64,000 nucleotides of DNA, from positions 340,001-404,000 of the forward strand of contig JASPKZ010003418.1 in NCBI GenBank assembly GCA_030220185.1, read 5' to 3'. The stretch comes from Diploptera punctata. Its lineage: Eukaryota > Arthropoda > Insecta > Blattodea > Blaberidae. The notes beneath the pieces are model-generated. The model worked only from the letters and a program-made list of their open reading frames with translations, had not been told where the DNA came from and made no database searches. This document shows positions 23,362 through 33,547 of this stretch, in pieces (position 1 is the first letter of the stretch; each line of letters begins with the position of its first letter). Position numbers and translations under genes: made by a program.

Positions 23362-23731
23362 TTTTGTAAATGCTCCAGGTTGTCATTTCGTCATTCCTGG
23401 TGTTTTCTCTTGGCTTGGCGTACTTGTAACCCACTTCTGAGGTTGGGGCGCCAGGGAGGCGGGGTTACGTTGCTCCAATGATATGTGAGTTGATGATGGT
23501 GGCTATGATCCGCCAGGAGACACTTTAAATTAAACTTAAGCTAATTAGACGAATATGGTATTGATGATAATGATGGTCAGATCATATTTGGGGACCGTTT
23601 GGGCCTTAAAGTTTCCTGAAATTTACCTTACAGGTGAGGAAAAGCCCCAAGAAAAACCTCACCCAGGGGATCAAACCTGGGCCCGCTGCGTGACAAGATA
23701 GCACGCTACCTCGAGATCACAGCGGTGGACG
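23362..23731 (-). mobile_element. SINE-A copy 2
   Basis: It aligns along its whole length with 16487-16846: CTTGGCGTACTTGTAAC, GGGGTTACGTTGC, CCTCACC blocks and the tRNA-like head at the right end. It abuts the LTR element that starts at 23742. Confidence 0.8.
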
Positions 23732-23741
23732 TTTATCAGAT

Positions 23742-24265
23742 TGTAGCGCGTCGTAATAATGACGTTTAAATTTCTCTGGCAAAAGCGAAGATATTGGTCT
23801 CGCATTGGTTGGAATAGATTTGCGAGTACGGAGTCTTAAGACCCGCGCAATTCGTTGAAACGTCTGGGTACTCATTCCAGAGATCTCCATGTGTTTCTAT
23901 CTTTCAGGAAAGTTCCATGGCTAGATGTTTCCATATTGGAACAGTCTCCATTACAGACCGAGAAATTTCCGTCTCCCTCCCTGTATAATCTGTGGCGAAG
24001 ACGGAAGCCAGCCAGTTATGAATTAGCGGCGATTATAGTGAACAACGAAACGACAAATTGTAGTGAGTGAACTCATATGATACTGTGAAATAATTGTGAA
24101 ACAGGTAAACTTTGAAACAATATTAATTGTGAGTGAAATTTGTGATTAATTTACTTCAGATAATTTATGGAAGTAAATGAAATGATTAGAGAGATTTTAC
24201 TCGACATATGTGTGTGATTATCTAGGCAGAAACTGCGTGAGGATGAAGCCCACGAAAGTGCTACA
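23742..24265 (+). repeat. 5' LTR
   Basis: 524 bp, TGTAGCGCG to GTGCTACA. Confidence 0.8.
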
Positions 24266-24268
24266 ATC

Positions 24269-24286
24269 TGGTGACAGCAGTGGGAT
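24269..24286 (+). promoter_or_regulatory. Primer-binding site
   Basis: TGGTGACAGCAGTGGGAT lies three bases after the 5' LTR. It resembles the complement of a tRNA-Leu 3' end (TGGTGTCAGAAGTGGGAT type), with two differences. Confidence 0.6.
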
Positions 24287-24349
24287 TGGGACACCTGGGT
24301 TCCACTGTTTCTCCTTCCCTATTATACATCTACCGACGACACCGTTGCA

Positions 24350-24664
24350 ATGACACCTGTCAAGATGATCTTCGGGAGAGACTTGTGGCTACCTGGCTAC
24401 CTCCAGTTTGGTACTCCACCTGATGCTGACCAGCCGGCAACCGACTACGTGTGGGAGTTAACCGACAAACTGAGAGATGCTCATCAACATGCTAGAGAGC
24501 ATACGAGTATTAAACTAGTCAGTGGATGGAGATGCATTATGACAATCTGGCCAACTCCGCTGGATTCAACGAAAACGACTAGGTATGGTTGTACCGCCCT
24601 ACACGAACAAGGAAAAAGTGACCGAAACTACAACTCTCCTGGGATGGACCATACAAGGAAGTGA
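24350..24664 (+). pseudogene. Integrase C-terminal remnant
   Basis: TPVKMIFGRDLWLPGYLQFG, then TPPDADQPATDYVWEL and HQHAREH, is the conserved region just after the integrase catalytic core in Ty3/gypsy Pol. The catalytic domain, RT and protease are absent (deleted), and the downstream chromatin-binding part is frameshifted. Confidence 0.8.
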
Positions 24665-24786
24665 AGAGAACTATGTGGTCTACTGAATTCATCGCCAGGA
24701 CAGAAGAAAAATTATAGTGATACATCTGGACCGACTCGCAGCATATAAGGCAGTTATCGGGACAATCAACTCTAAGGAGGGAGCAT

Positions 24787-25815
24787 TGTGGGGCGTCATA
24801 ATAACGACGTTTAAATTTCGCGGGAAAAGGTGAGGAATTGGTCTCGCATTGGTTGGAATAGATTTGCGTGTAGGGAGTCGAAAGACCCGCGCAGTTGGTC
24901 GAAACGTTTAGGTTCTCATTCCAGAGATCTCCACGTATCTCTACCTCCTCCCCTTTCGGGAAAGATCGATGGTTAGATGGGTTTTCATACTGGAACAGTC
25001 TCGATTAGAGACGGAGATATTTCCGTCTCCCTCCCTGTATAATCTGTGGCGAAGAAGGAAGCCAATCACTTGTGAATTAGCGTCAATAAAGTAAACAACC
25101 AGACGACAAATTGTAGTGAGTGAACTCATGTGTGACTGTAATATAATTGTGAAACAGATATATTTTGAAATGAGATTAAACGTGAGTGAAAATTGTGATT
25201 AATTTACTACTGATAACACTGAGTAACTGAGTCTCAGAGAGAAAAATATGCGTTTCTGATAGTATTTGTTCTCCTGAAGTTTTCTGTTTCCGAGAGACAG
25301 GCATTTATAGTTTCAAACACTTTAATATGTTCTACATTTGTACCTACATAATATTCGAACATTCGGACTCACCTAGAAAGTAAGAAATGACGATTTTCTG
25401 CTATATTGCGCCTGTGGAGCATCCCTCTTGATGATCCAACAATAATCGGCCAGCATATTAGGATTTCATTTGCCTTGATATCTCTTTTACATAGTTGAAA
25501 TCTCCTGATTTTCCCGTATTATTTTACAAAGGACAAATGGACAAAAAAACGTTTATTAAATAAATAATTATTTAAATCCATTAATTGAAATTGAAATAAT
25601 AAAACTGCGGGTGATGGAGAAATTCCAAATACATATTTGAAAACTCGATAAAAAACTGCAATAAATACAACTATTGGTACTCATGAGACAAAACTCATGT
25701 TGACCAGTGTAATTTGTAGAAGCGAATAAAGTGATTTGTGAGATTTTACTGGACTTCTGTGTGGGATTATCTACGCCAAAACTACGTGAAAACCAAACCC
25801 CGCTAAAGGGCTATA
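24787..25815 (+). repeat. 3' LTR, interrupted
   Basis: It matches the 5' LTR from 24787 to about 25216 and from 25710 to 25815. The intervening 493 bp is a separate MITE. Confidence 0.75.
25217..25709. mobile_element. MITE with CACTG termini and TAA duplication
   Basis: Compared with the 5' LTR, the 3' LTR carries an extra 493 bp that starts CACTGAGTAAC and ends GTTGACCAGTG (imperfect inverted termini). It is bounded by TAA on both sides (25214-25216, 25710-25712), where the 5' LTR has a single TAA. CACTG termini with a 3-bp duplication suggest a CACTA/CMC-type non-autonomous transposon; a PIF-type MITE is the alternative. Confidence 0.7.
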
Positions 25816-26130
25816 ATATATTATCACAATATACTGTATGTGTATCAAGGATGTTATGTTTTGTGACAGCAATTAATTATACTAATAATGTTGAGTGATT
25901 ACCGGCCGTGAAAGCCTGCATTTAATTATACTAATAACTTGTAAGTTCTACATGATTCTAGTGAGCGATAAATTCTCTTTTGATTATAGTGTTATAGTAA
26001 ACAAAAAGTTTATATATATATATATATATTTTTTTTTTCCCCCACACTACAATCGACTGTCTTATGAAAGACGAATTATCTTTTGGCAGACTTGCACATA
26101 AAATATCAGCCAGTGTCACCACTCGAGTTT

Positions 26131-26830
26131 ATAATGACTATTAGTTCATGCCCCAATGACAGTCAATCACCAATCATATTTCAATGATTTTTAATTTATA
26201 ACCAATCACAGTGTTTTTCACATGGGTTATATCAATTTAACTTTATCACTTTAAAATCAAGCTCTTCCCTTTTATCATTCTGAATGGGTCATAGTGACTA
26301 CCAGATTGTATATATAGTGCACGGTTGTTGGCAGATAGTGCTTGCGGGATATAATATAAAAAACATATGTAGCAATTTAGTATAACACAAAACAAAACAC
26401 TGTTTCTACTTTCTTAAACGTATTATTTTCCAGGAATTTATGTTCCAGAAAAATATAATTGACATGCTTACATCATAGGACATCAGAAATGAATTAATAA
26501 CCTATAATGTTGGTTATAAATGATTCCACTAGGGTGCATTCTTACAATATTTCCATCCTTTGGCAATAAATTATAAGATCTGGTTGCAGTGATGAACAAA
26601 TGAAGCATAATAATCGTTTCTCATTTGTTTTCAAACATCGCCGTTTAAATTAAATATATAAATATTTTAAATTAATTATATTTAAATAATGATTTGTGAG
26701 TAAACAGCTTAATTTTATTCATTAAATACGAGTAGTCCTAACAAATGCCACTGTTGTTTTCCAAATTCTCTACATAAATTCACTCCTCACTTCGTGAGTC
26801 GTGAATTTATCGATAATTTGGAAATCAGTC
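26131..26830 (+). repeat. Rep-A interspersed repeat
   Basis: About 700 bp shared with 45.13-46.01 kb (opposite orientation, rearranged) and 49.33-49.60 kb. Diagnostic blocks are CATGCCCCAATGACAGTCAA, TATATATAGTGCACG, ACTTTCTTAAACGTATTATT and CATCATAGGACATCAGAAAT. The right end contains a hairpin (AAATTCTC..ATAAATTCAC / GTGAATTTATCGATAATTT). There is no coding capacity. It is probably a non-autonomous transposon. Confidence 0.75.
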
Positions 26831-27619
26831 GTGGCATTACCTATGATAAAATTCCAATAAATATAAAAATAATTATATTAAAAAGCTGCTGCAATATATA
26901 CCCGAGGAGAAAAGATACTTCTACAATGAGATGTCAATGGCCTACAACAGAAAAAAAAAGTGTTTCAGTGGAACAGGATTTAAAAAAAATAGATTGCTTC
27001 TGTTTCTCAATGTAAGACTATTTGTGCATTATTATATATTCTCCATATCAATTTCAATACCAATAAAGGGAACAAACTTATATATGAACTTAATAATTAG
27101 TTCACATCTACATGCAATTGGGAAAGGCCATATTTCCACCTCATAAATATTATTTTTTCTCTTATTAAAAACCATTATTTGTACTTGTATATTATATTAA
27201 GATTCATACTAATTAGGATTTAGAAAATCTGGAAAGTAATAATAATTTGGCTTGACAGTTTTGTATTATTCAGTTTTTACTGTCCACTGTAAAATTTTCC
27301 AAATAACCGATTCAGTTGACGTACAGAATCCTCATATTTCTATTTATTTTATAAAATTAACTAATACAAATACATATATATACATATATATTATATATTT
27401 TTCTTCTAAATTCACATTGATGATCATCTATTACGTAGTCAATATAGAAACTAAGCTAGATATGAATATATTTATTATGATTTAGTACGAAGTTGAAAGA
27501 AATGTGATCCCCTTCAGTAGTTGCACTCTGTGTTCTCTCTTTTCTTGTAGATTGTTACGGCAATCGATTTTTTTAAATTTAATTTTGAAGATTCTCTTTT
27601 ACCAAATCATTCTAAGCAT

Positions 27620-27621
<2 letters not shown>

Positions 27622-27652
<31 letters not shown>
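27622..27652. repeat. (TA)n flank of RNase H element
   Basis: TA run at the 3' end of the inserted retroelement; its partner is at 28450-28473. Confidence 0.9.
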
Positions 27653-27661
<9 letters not shown>

Positions 27662-28449
27662 CTAATGTACTGCATCTAACAACTAAGTCATTAGCAGTCT
27701 TGCTCTCCAATACTTTGAGGTCTTAGAATCTTCATGTTTGACAGCGATACAGTCGTTCACATGACTTTCATCCATTTCTTCATCAGGGTGATTGCATAAA
27801 ATGCATTTCGGCGAAGGCAGGATATTGGTTTTGTGAAGGTGTTTTGCCAGGCAGTCGTGGCCCGTTGTCATCCTAAAATGTGCTACTTATGTTTTTCATG
27901 GTATGTTCGGTATATCAGTATGTTTTATTAGGCATTCCAATTTTTTTGTTTCTGGCCACTGTTTGAAGTTTATTGTTATTCATAATTTTGAATTTTAACT
28001 TTATGCGGTGTTTCACTGAGGAGCAAGGTGTTGGTTTAGATGTAGGTATTTGTTCAATGCGAGATTCTTTTTGGCGAGGAGATCGGCTGTTTCATTACCG
28101 GTAATCCTACAGTGGGAGGATAGCCATTGGAGGACAACTTCTTTACCACAATTTTGCAGGTCAGTAATAATGGCACAGCATTCTTTGCAGCCAAAACTTG
28201 TTGGCCAATAAATTGCCTGTATAGCTGCTTTGGAGTCACAGAGGAGCACTAATTTGGAAAACATGGCTTTTAGTGTTAAGAGGTTTTGGAGAGAGATTTT
28301 TATAGCCTGAATTTCACCATCAAAATTTGTTGTTCCTCGTCCAGCATGATAGTAAAACGAAAAAAGGGAGCATGTTCCTCCTGCTCCGGCACCAATTTCA
28401 GCATTTGTAAGTGAGCCATCAATGTAGACGTGCAGCCAGTCGTCTGTAA
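27653..28449 (-). pseudogene. Non-LTR retrotransposon 3' part: RNase H and zinc-binding tail
   Basis: On the minus strand from 28440 the reading is VYIDGSLTNAEIGAG, GEIQAI, LLCDSKAAIQAI, WLSSHCRITGNETADLLAKK. These are the four acidic blocks of an RNase H domain, all present. Downstream (27871-27683) comes TTGHDCLAKHLHKTNI, then CILCNHPDEEMDESHVNDC, the Cys/His-rich end typical of RNase H-carrying non-LTR elements of the I/R1 type. Stops lie between the two parts. The element is 5'-truncated and lies between two (TA)n tracts (27622-27652, 28450-28473). Confidence 0.75.
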
Positions 28450-28870
28450 GATATATATATATATATATATATTATCAACCAATTTTTCTCCCTCCAATGT
28501 TATCAATTCTGTTGTGATCCCATCTGAAATTTTATACAGCTTTAATTTTTCCATCACCATTTCAACCTCTAGTGTGCTTGGCTCTGTGACAAATATTTCT
28601 GCTGTAGGTAAATCATTCTTTTCCGTATCCTGTTCTGAATGTATATTTACTAGCTGATTAATTTTTTCTCATCTTCTTAAATACTCCTGGAATTTGAAAT
28701 CATATCTCCCTTGTCATTCCTAATTATATTTTTTCCAGACCGATAGCCTTACTATTCTAACCTATTCCCCTAATATAATTTTCCAATGTTCCTATTTCTT
28801 GCATTAATCTCGAGAACTATTTATCTTCCTCTCAAATTTGCTCCCTTATTACAGGATTACTTTATTCTCT

Positions 28871-29925
28871 TTTTGAAAACAACCAGCTGCGAGATAAATA
28901 TTGGGGTTATGTGTTATTTCCCCAGATAAGTCGAGAAAGGCGTATATGCCCTTACATAAACTTTTTTTCGGGAGATAAGATGTTTCGTAAAATGAATGAT
29001 TAGGGCGTAAGAAGTAAAACCGTTTTCGAGATAATTTTTATTTTAAAATGAATTTTAAACAAATTCAAAAATAAAACATAAAAATTGAGGTCGATTCAGA
29101 AACAATTCAGAAATGTAAGAATAATATAAAACATTATTTAATTTTCCGCCATCATTATTTTACTAAACGTAACATGGACGCCACGCTGAGTGTTAAATAA
29201 TGGAGAGGCTTATTTTAAAATATATTAACAAAAAGCTCTTTGTAATTATGTAAAACAGAATATTTTGTAATTTTAGAGTTACTTACTTACTCACTGGCAC
29301 TATCGAACCCGTAGGTTCACGACCGCGTGGACATAAATTATAGAGTTACATTTCTTATATGTTCAATGAGTTTGTTTTCAAATATATATTACAATATACA
29401 ATAAGTCACGTGATGCCATATAAACGTATAATTAAAAGATGTTAAGATTTTAATAGAAAATATGCTTAGTATTTACCAGATATGTGAGGCGTTGACAATT
29501 TGTCAATCTGCAGAACTCTGCTGTATAAATTAGTAGATGAAACACTTTTTTAATTAATGTGAAAATATTTACATTTTATTAACTATTTCATTTAAAATAA
29601 TATTTTTTTCAATGCTGCTTACGCTAGCGTTGCTTCGTAACGTTATAATTTTTATTGCTATGCTACAAGACGCATTTTGTATGAACGTTTTATGAAGCGT
29701 GTCTGTTTTAAATAAATACGTTAAGCGTAGTTGCATCAATCGATTGGTCAAATTACGACTAACGTATTTAATCGGAAAATTCCCTAACTTAAAGAACAAA
29801 TTACGAGTACATATAGTTTTCTCGTGGAATCCTGTTTAAATATTCATAACCACAGTTCGGTCTTCGAAAGGGTGACAAAATTACATACGCCTGCAACGAT
29901 TTTGCTGCATGAGATATTTTAATTC
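28871..29925. other. Mostly unassigned
   Basis: Apart from the tiny RTE tail at 29283, I see no genes or shared repeats. The frame 29569-29799 (minus) has no recognisable domain. Confidence 0.4.
29283..29340 (-). mobile_element. 58-bp 5'-truncated family-1 RTE tail with TSD
   Basis: ACTTACTCACTGGCAC, TATCGAACCCGTAGGTTCA is the reverse complement of the last bases of family 1 (compare 36455-36500). TAGAGTTAC occurs directly on both sides (29274-29282 and 29341-29349). Confidence 0.75.
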
Positions 29926-31074
29926 AATTTAAAACTTTAAAAATGATGAAATGCAACAAGAATACCAAATTAAAATTGCTAATATATTTGAAGTACTGAA
30001 ATCTTCAGACGACAATGGGGCAAACGAAAAAGAAACTGATATAAATAAAGAATGGGAGGCTATAAGAGATACTACTAAATTGTCAGCATCAGAAATCATT
30101 AGTTATTTTAAAAAGAGGCAAAATAAGAAATGGTTTGATGAGGAATGTGCCGACTTTGTAAAGAAAAGAAAGCTAGCAAAAATGAAATGGTCACACGAGC
30201 CAAATGAGATAAATTGAGAGCATATGGGTAGTATTAGACCGGAAACTACGAGGTTACTAAAGAGTAAAAAGAGGGAATATTTGAGAGAGAAGATTAATGA
30301 TCTTAAAATTAATGCCAAAAATGGGAACATTTGAGAATTATGTCGGGGAATTAGGATAGAGAAGAAAGGGCTTCAGGCTAGAACAAATATAATTAGGAAT
30401 GAAAATGGGGATGTGATTGCTGATTCCAGGAGAATATTAAATAGATGGATAAGTTACTTTCATCAGCTATAAATTGTACATAGAGAACAGGATATTGAAG
30501 AAGATAATTTACTGAGAGTAGAAATGCTAGTCGCAGAACAAAGTGCATTAGAGGTTGAAATGGAGGTAGAAAAATTGAAGATGTATAAAGCATCAGGTTC
30601 AGATGAGATTCCAGCGGAGCTGATAAAATCAGGGGGAGAAAATGTTGATGGACAAAATACACCAGGTGCTTAATATTATTTGGGATAAAGAAGCTCTTCC
30701 AGATGAATGGAAAGAATCGATTATCATACCAATTTATAAGAAAGGAGATAAAACGGATTGCAACAAATATAGGGGCATCTCATTACTTTTAACTACGTAC
30801 AAAATTCTAACAAATATATTAGTAAGCAGACTTACTCCTTACATTAATGACATTCTAGGAGAACATCAATGTGGATTTAGAAGAAACTGGTCCACAACTG
30901 GTCAGTTCTTTAGTTTAAGACAGGTTTTAGAAAATAAGGGAATATAATGGTACTGTACATCAACTATACGTGGACTTAAAAATGCATACGATTCAAATAA
31001 GAGGGAGAAGTTATACACTATTGTGCTGGAGTTTGGAATTCTTAAAAAGTTAGTTAGACTTACACTAATGTGTC
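29926..31074 (+). pseudogene. Family-1 RTE-like copy, 5' part (before Harbinger insertion)
   Basis: It aligns with 34345-35486 of the full-length element. Linker blocks are QIKIANIFEVL and NKKWFDEECADFVKKRKLAK. RT blocks are KMYKASGSDEIPAELIKSGG, ESIIIPIYKKGDKTDCNKYR and HQCGFRRNWSTT. Several stops (for example after 30216 and near 30945) kill it. It ends inside the RT at LVRLTLMCL (31074) where the PIF/Harbinger transposon begins. The reading resumes at 43664. Confidence 0.9.
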
Positions 31075-31077
31075 TAA
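31075..31077. repeat. TAA target-site duplication (left)
   Basis: TAA at the junction of RTE and transposon; the partner is at 43661-43663. The uninterrupted relative at 35487 has a single TAA here. Confidence 0.85.
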
Positions 31078-31108
31078 GGCCGGTATTCTTGAAACCAACT
31101 CTCCTCTC
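31078..31108 (+). repeat. Harbinger left TIR
   Basis: 31 bp, GGCCGGTATT...CTCCTCTC. A weaker copy of its TTCTTGAAACCA motif follows at about 31163. Confidence 0.9.
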
Positions 31109-31560
31109 CCCCACCTCTCTCACTTTCGTAAGTTGAGTCTGACCACGAGAGTGAGAGATGGTTTTCTTGAAACCATCTTATCCGATCTTATCTCTATCTC
31201 AGGCGAGATGGAAAAATGCGTATGTTGGCAATGTTTTTAAAAGTGCATAGAGAAATAATCCATATGATATTGTGAAATATGGCGTCTTTTAAAAATCGTC
31301 TGCAATTGTATAGGTTATGGGAATGTGATTGTTTGCCTAAAATAAATTAAACTTATTACAAAAATGAGGAAGTAGAATCTGATTGAGGTTAAACATACAA
31401 TATATGTGTGTAATCAAAACGTATTCATGGCAAAATTAGGATTTCCTACATATAGAAATGTCCAACAATGAAAGTAAAAAATATATATTGCCCAGTTATC
31501 CCTTATAAAATTAGTTATCTGAATTAGTTATCATTAAACTCTAGATCTTCGTCTTGGCGC
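31109..31560. other. Harbinger left internal region
   Basis: Contains sub-terminal TTTCTTGAAACCATCTT repeats, but I found no coding exon. Confidence 0.4.
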
Positions 31561-32818
31561 AACGTGCCGGCTGGAGTCCCCCAGGGCAGTGTTCTCGGAC
31601 CTCTTCTTTTCTCAATCTACATAAATGACTTGCCAACTGTACTAAAGCACTGCCGTTATCACCTCTACGCTGATGATCTCCAAATTTACCTACATTCACC
31701 TCCTCATTCTCTCTATAACAGCATGACAAAAATGAATGACGATCTCATATCCATCTTTAACTGGTCTTCAAGTATCGGTCTAAATCTAAATCCTAACAAG
31801 TCACAAGTAATTCTAATGGGACAACAAAGATTGCTTACAACCTTTGACATATCTACACTACCAAACATTACTATAAATAATATAATTATCCCTTATTCTT
31901 CTTCAGTAATAGATCTTGGACTACATCTAGACGCAAATTTAACCTGGCAAACACAAGTGAAACACATATGTAAAAAGACTTTCTCCATCTTACATTATCT
32001 TAGACGTTTAAAGAATTTTCTCCCAGTTTCGTTAAAACAAATCCTTGTGCAGAATCTTGTGTTACCACACTTCGATTATTGTGACATTATATATAATGAT
32101 CTAAACTATGACTTGTCGCAGAGACTGCAGCGTGTTCATAATGCTTGCGTTCGATTCATTTTCAATATCCGCCGTTATGACCATATTTCCGAACACTTTA
32201 ATAACCTCTCTTGGCTCTGTCTTACTGACAGACGTAAATTGCACTCTCTTTCACTACTTTTCAAGCTTCTGAATTCCTACATCCCTACTTACCTGGCGTC
32301 TAGATTTGAGAAGTTATCCTCTTACCACAATATTGACACTAGATCACAAGATAGCAGTCTGCTAACAATTCCTCTTCATAGCACTTCCTCCTATTCTACT
32401 TCCTTCACAGTAGCCTCTGCCCGCTCCTGGAATCTCCTTCCTCAAGATATCAGGGGTTGCCGCCACACTTGGTACCTTTTAAGTCACGCTTATACAGTTA
32501 CCTGTTGTCTAATAATTAATTTTTCTCTATTTATTTAATTTTATACTATGTCATTAATCTTTTCCTGTTTTTTATATATATTGTACATATTATATATTTA
32601 ATTCGTTAAATTTAGAGTAAATCAAAATACATTATAAATATTAATTGTATTGTATTCATAACTTGTAATCGTTTATATATATATATTGTAATTTAGATTT
32701 AAGACTATTTTTTGTTTGTATTTTTTTTAAACCTGGTTGAGTGGTAGACAAGGCCTTAAGGCCTTAACTCTGCCAGGTAAAATAAAGCTATTATTATTAT
32801 TATTATTATTATTATTGA
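31561..32818 (+). mobile_element. CR1/L2-like non-LTR retrotransposon, 5'-truncated
   Basis: A 324-codon frame (31564-32538) begins in the RT at [19 protein letters not shown] and carries the YADDLQIY catalytic box. The thumb region has [11 protein letters not shown], and the typical end reads [13 protein letters not shown]. The 3' UTR includes a short palindrome (AAGGCCTTAAGGCCTT) and TCTGCCAGGTAAAATAAAG, and ends in (TTA)n at 32800-32816. It is the same broad clade as the element at 50.8-57.0 kb, whose 3' UTR has a similar layout. The frame is open after truncation, so this is a fairly recent insertion. Confidence 0.85.
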
Positions 32819-33388
32819 TAAATATAGTAAGAAAAGTATAAAAGGTCAAATTGTAACATTCCACAGCTTTTATATTTTATACATGTGTATTGTGATGGAG
32901 AAAAGCGTACGTTATATGTACGTTATGGGATATCAACAAACCAAATTAATATAATATACGTGATCTATTTTATATCAAATTAAAAACAGTATTAGTGATC
33001 CATTTGAGATGGTCTATTTTATTTTATTATGTTTTCTTTATGGATAATAGGTATACATTTATGCATAACAGGTAATACTATAGGTTCTAATAATTTTGTA
33101 GGCCTAACCTTAAAAGTCGAAATTGTAGCAAAATAATAATTTATTATTATGGTTTATAAAATCATTGATAGGTAACTATGTATTAATTTATTGTTGTAAT
33201 TGTTAATAGAAAACCATTATCAAAATTACACTATGAAGATAATATTTTAAGAACATGGTAAGAAATTACCATCACCACGTTATGTAAATACATCAAATAA
33301 ATACAAAGTTATTAATCAATTTTTGATGGTGCATTTTATTTTCCATAACCTCAAGGTTGAGATTATGGTAAAAAATTATACATATGGT
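32819..33388. other. Unassigned Harbinger interior
   Basis: AT-rich, with no credible frame. Confidence 0.4.
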
Positions 33389-33529
33389 ATAGGGCTCAAC
33401 TGCACTTCTACTAGCGCTTGATTTTTCATTTATATTGTCGTAAACTCTTCTTCTGTATTAACTAACATTATTTAATGCTTTAAACTTTTTCAAACAATTT
33501 TTATAACATTATTAGACAATTTTGAAGTA
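33389..33529 (+). repeat. Rep-B copy, left part (split by RTE)
   Basis: It starts CAACTGCACTTCTACTAGCG and runs to TTTTGAAGTA. It aligns with 40690-40820. Its remainder lies beyond the RTE at 36503-36750. Confidence 0.75.
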
Positions 33530-33547
33530 AGGCTCAAACACAGGGAC

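Larger units (their letters stand above)
23742..25815 (+). mobile_element. Ty3-type LTR retrotransposon, internally deleted
   Basis: Two related LTRs (23742-24265 and 24787-25815, the latter enlarged by a MITE) flank only about 520 bp of internal sequence. The LTRs begin TGT and the 5' LTR ends TACA. Both contain TTGGTCTCGCATTGGTTGGA and TCCCTGTATAATCTGTGGCG. A primer-binding site and a purine tract (AAGGAGGGAGCA, 24774-24785) sit where expected. Internal sequence is limited to an integrase tail. LTR divergence by eye is substantial (roughly 15-20%), so the insertion is old. Confidence 0.85.
27250..28870 (-). pseudogene. Old family-1 RTE-like copy, split by an RNase H retroelement
   Basis: The 5' half (28870-28474) preserves the RT N-terminal region, for example STLEVEMVMEKLKLY and EGEKLVDN, aligning with VEMAIEKLKMYKASGSDEIP of the 33.5 kb element. 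The 3' half resumes at 27623 (AATGCTTAGAATGATTTGG). It continues through sequence equivalent to the 35.1-35.4 kb region (CTTTCAACTTCGTAC, GATCATCAATGTGAATTTAG) to about 27250. The two halves are separated by an insertion bracketed by (TA)n. Confidence 0.65.
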
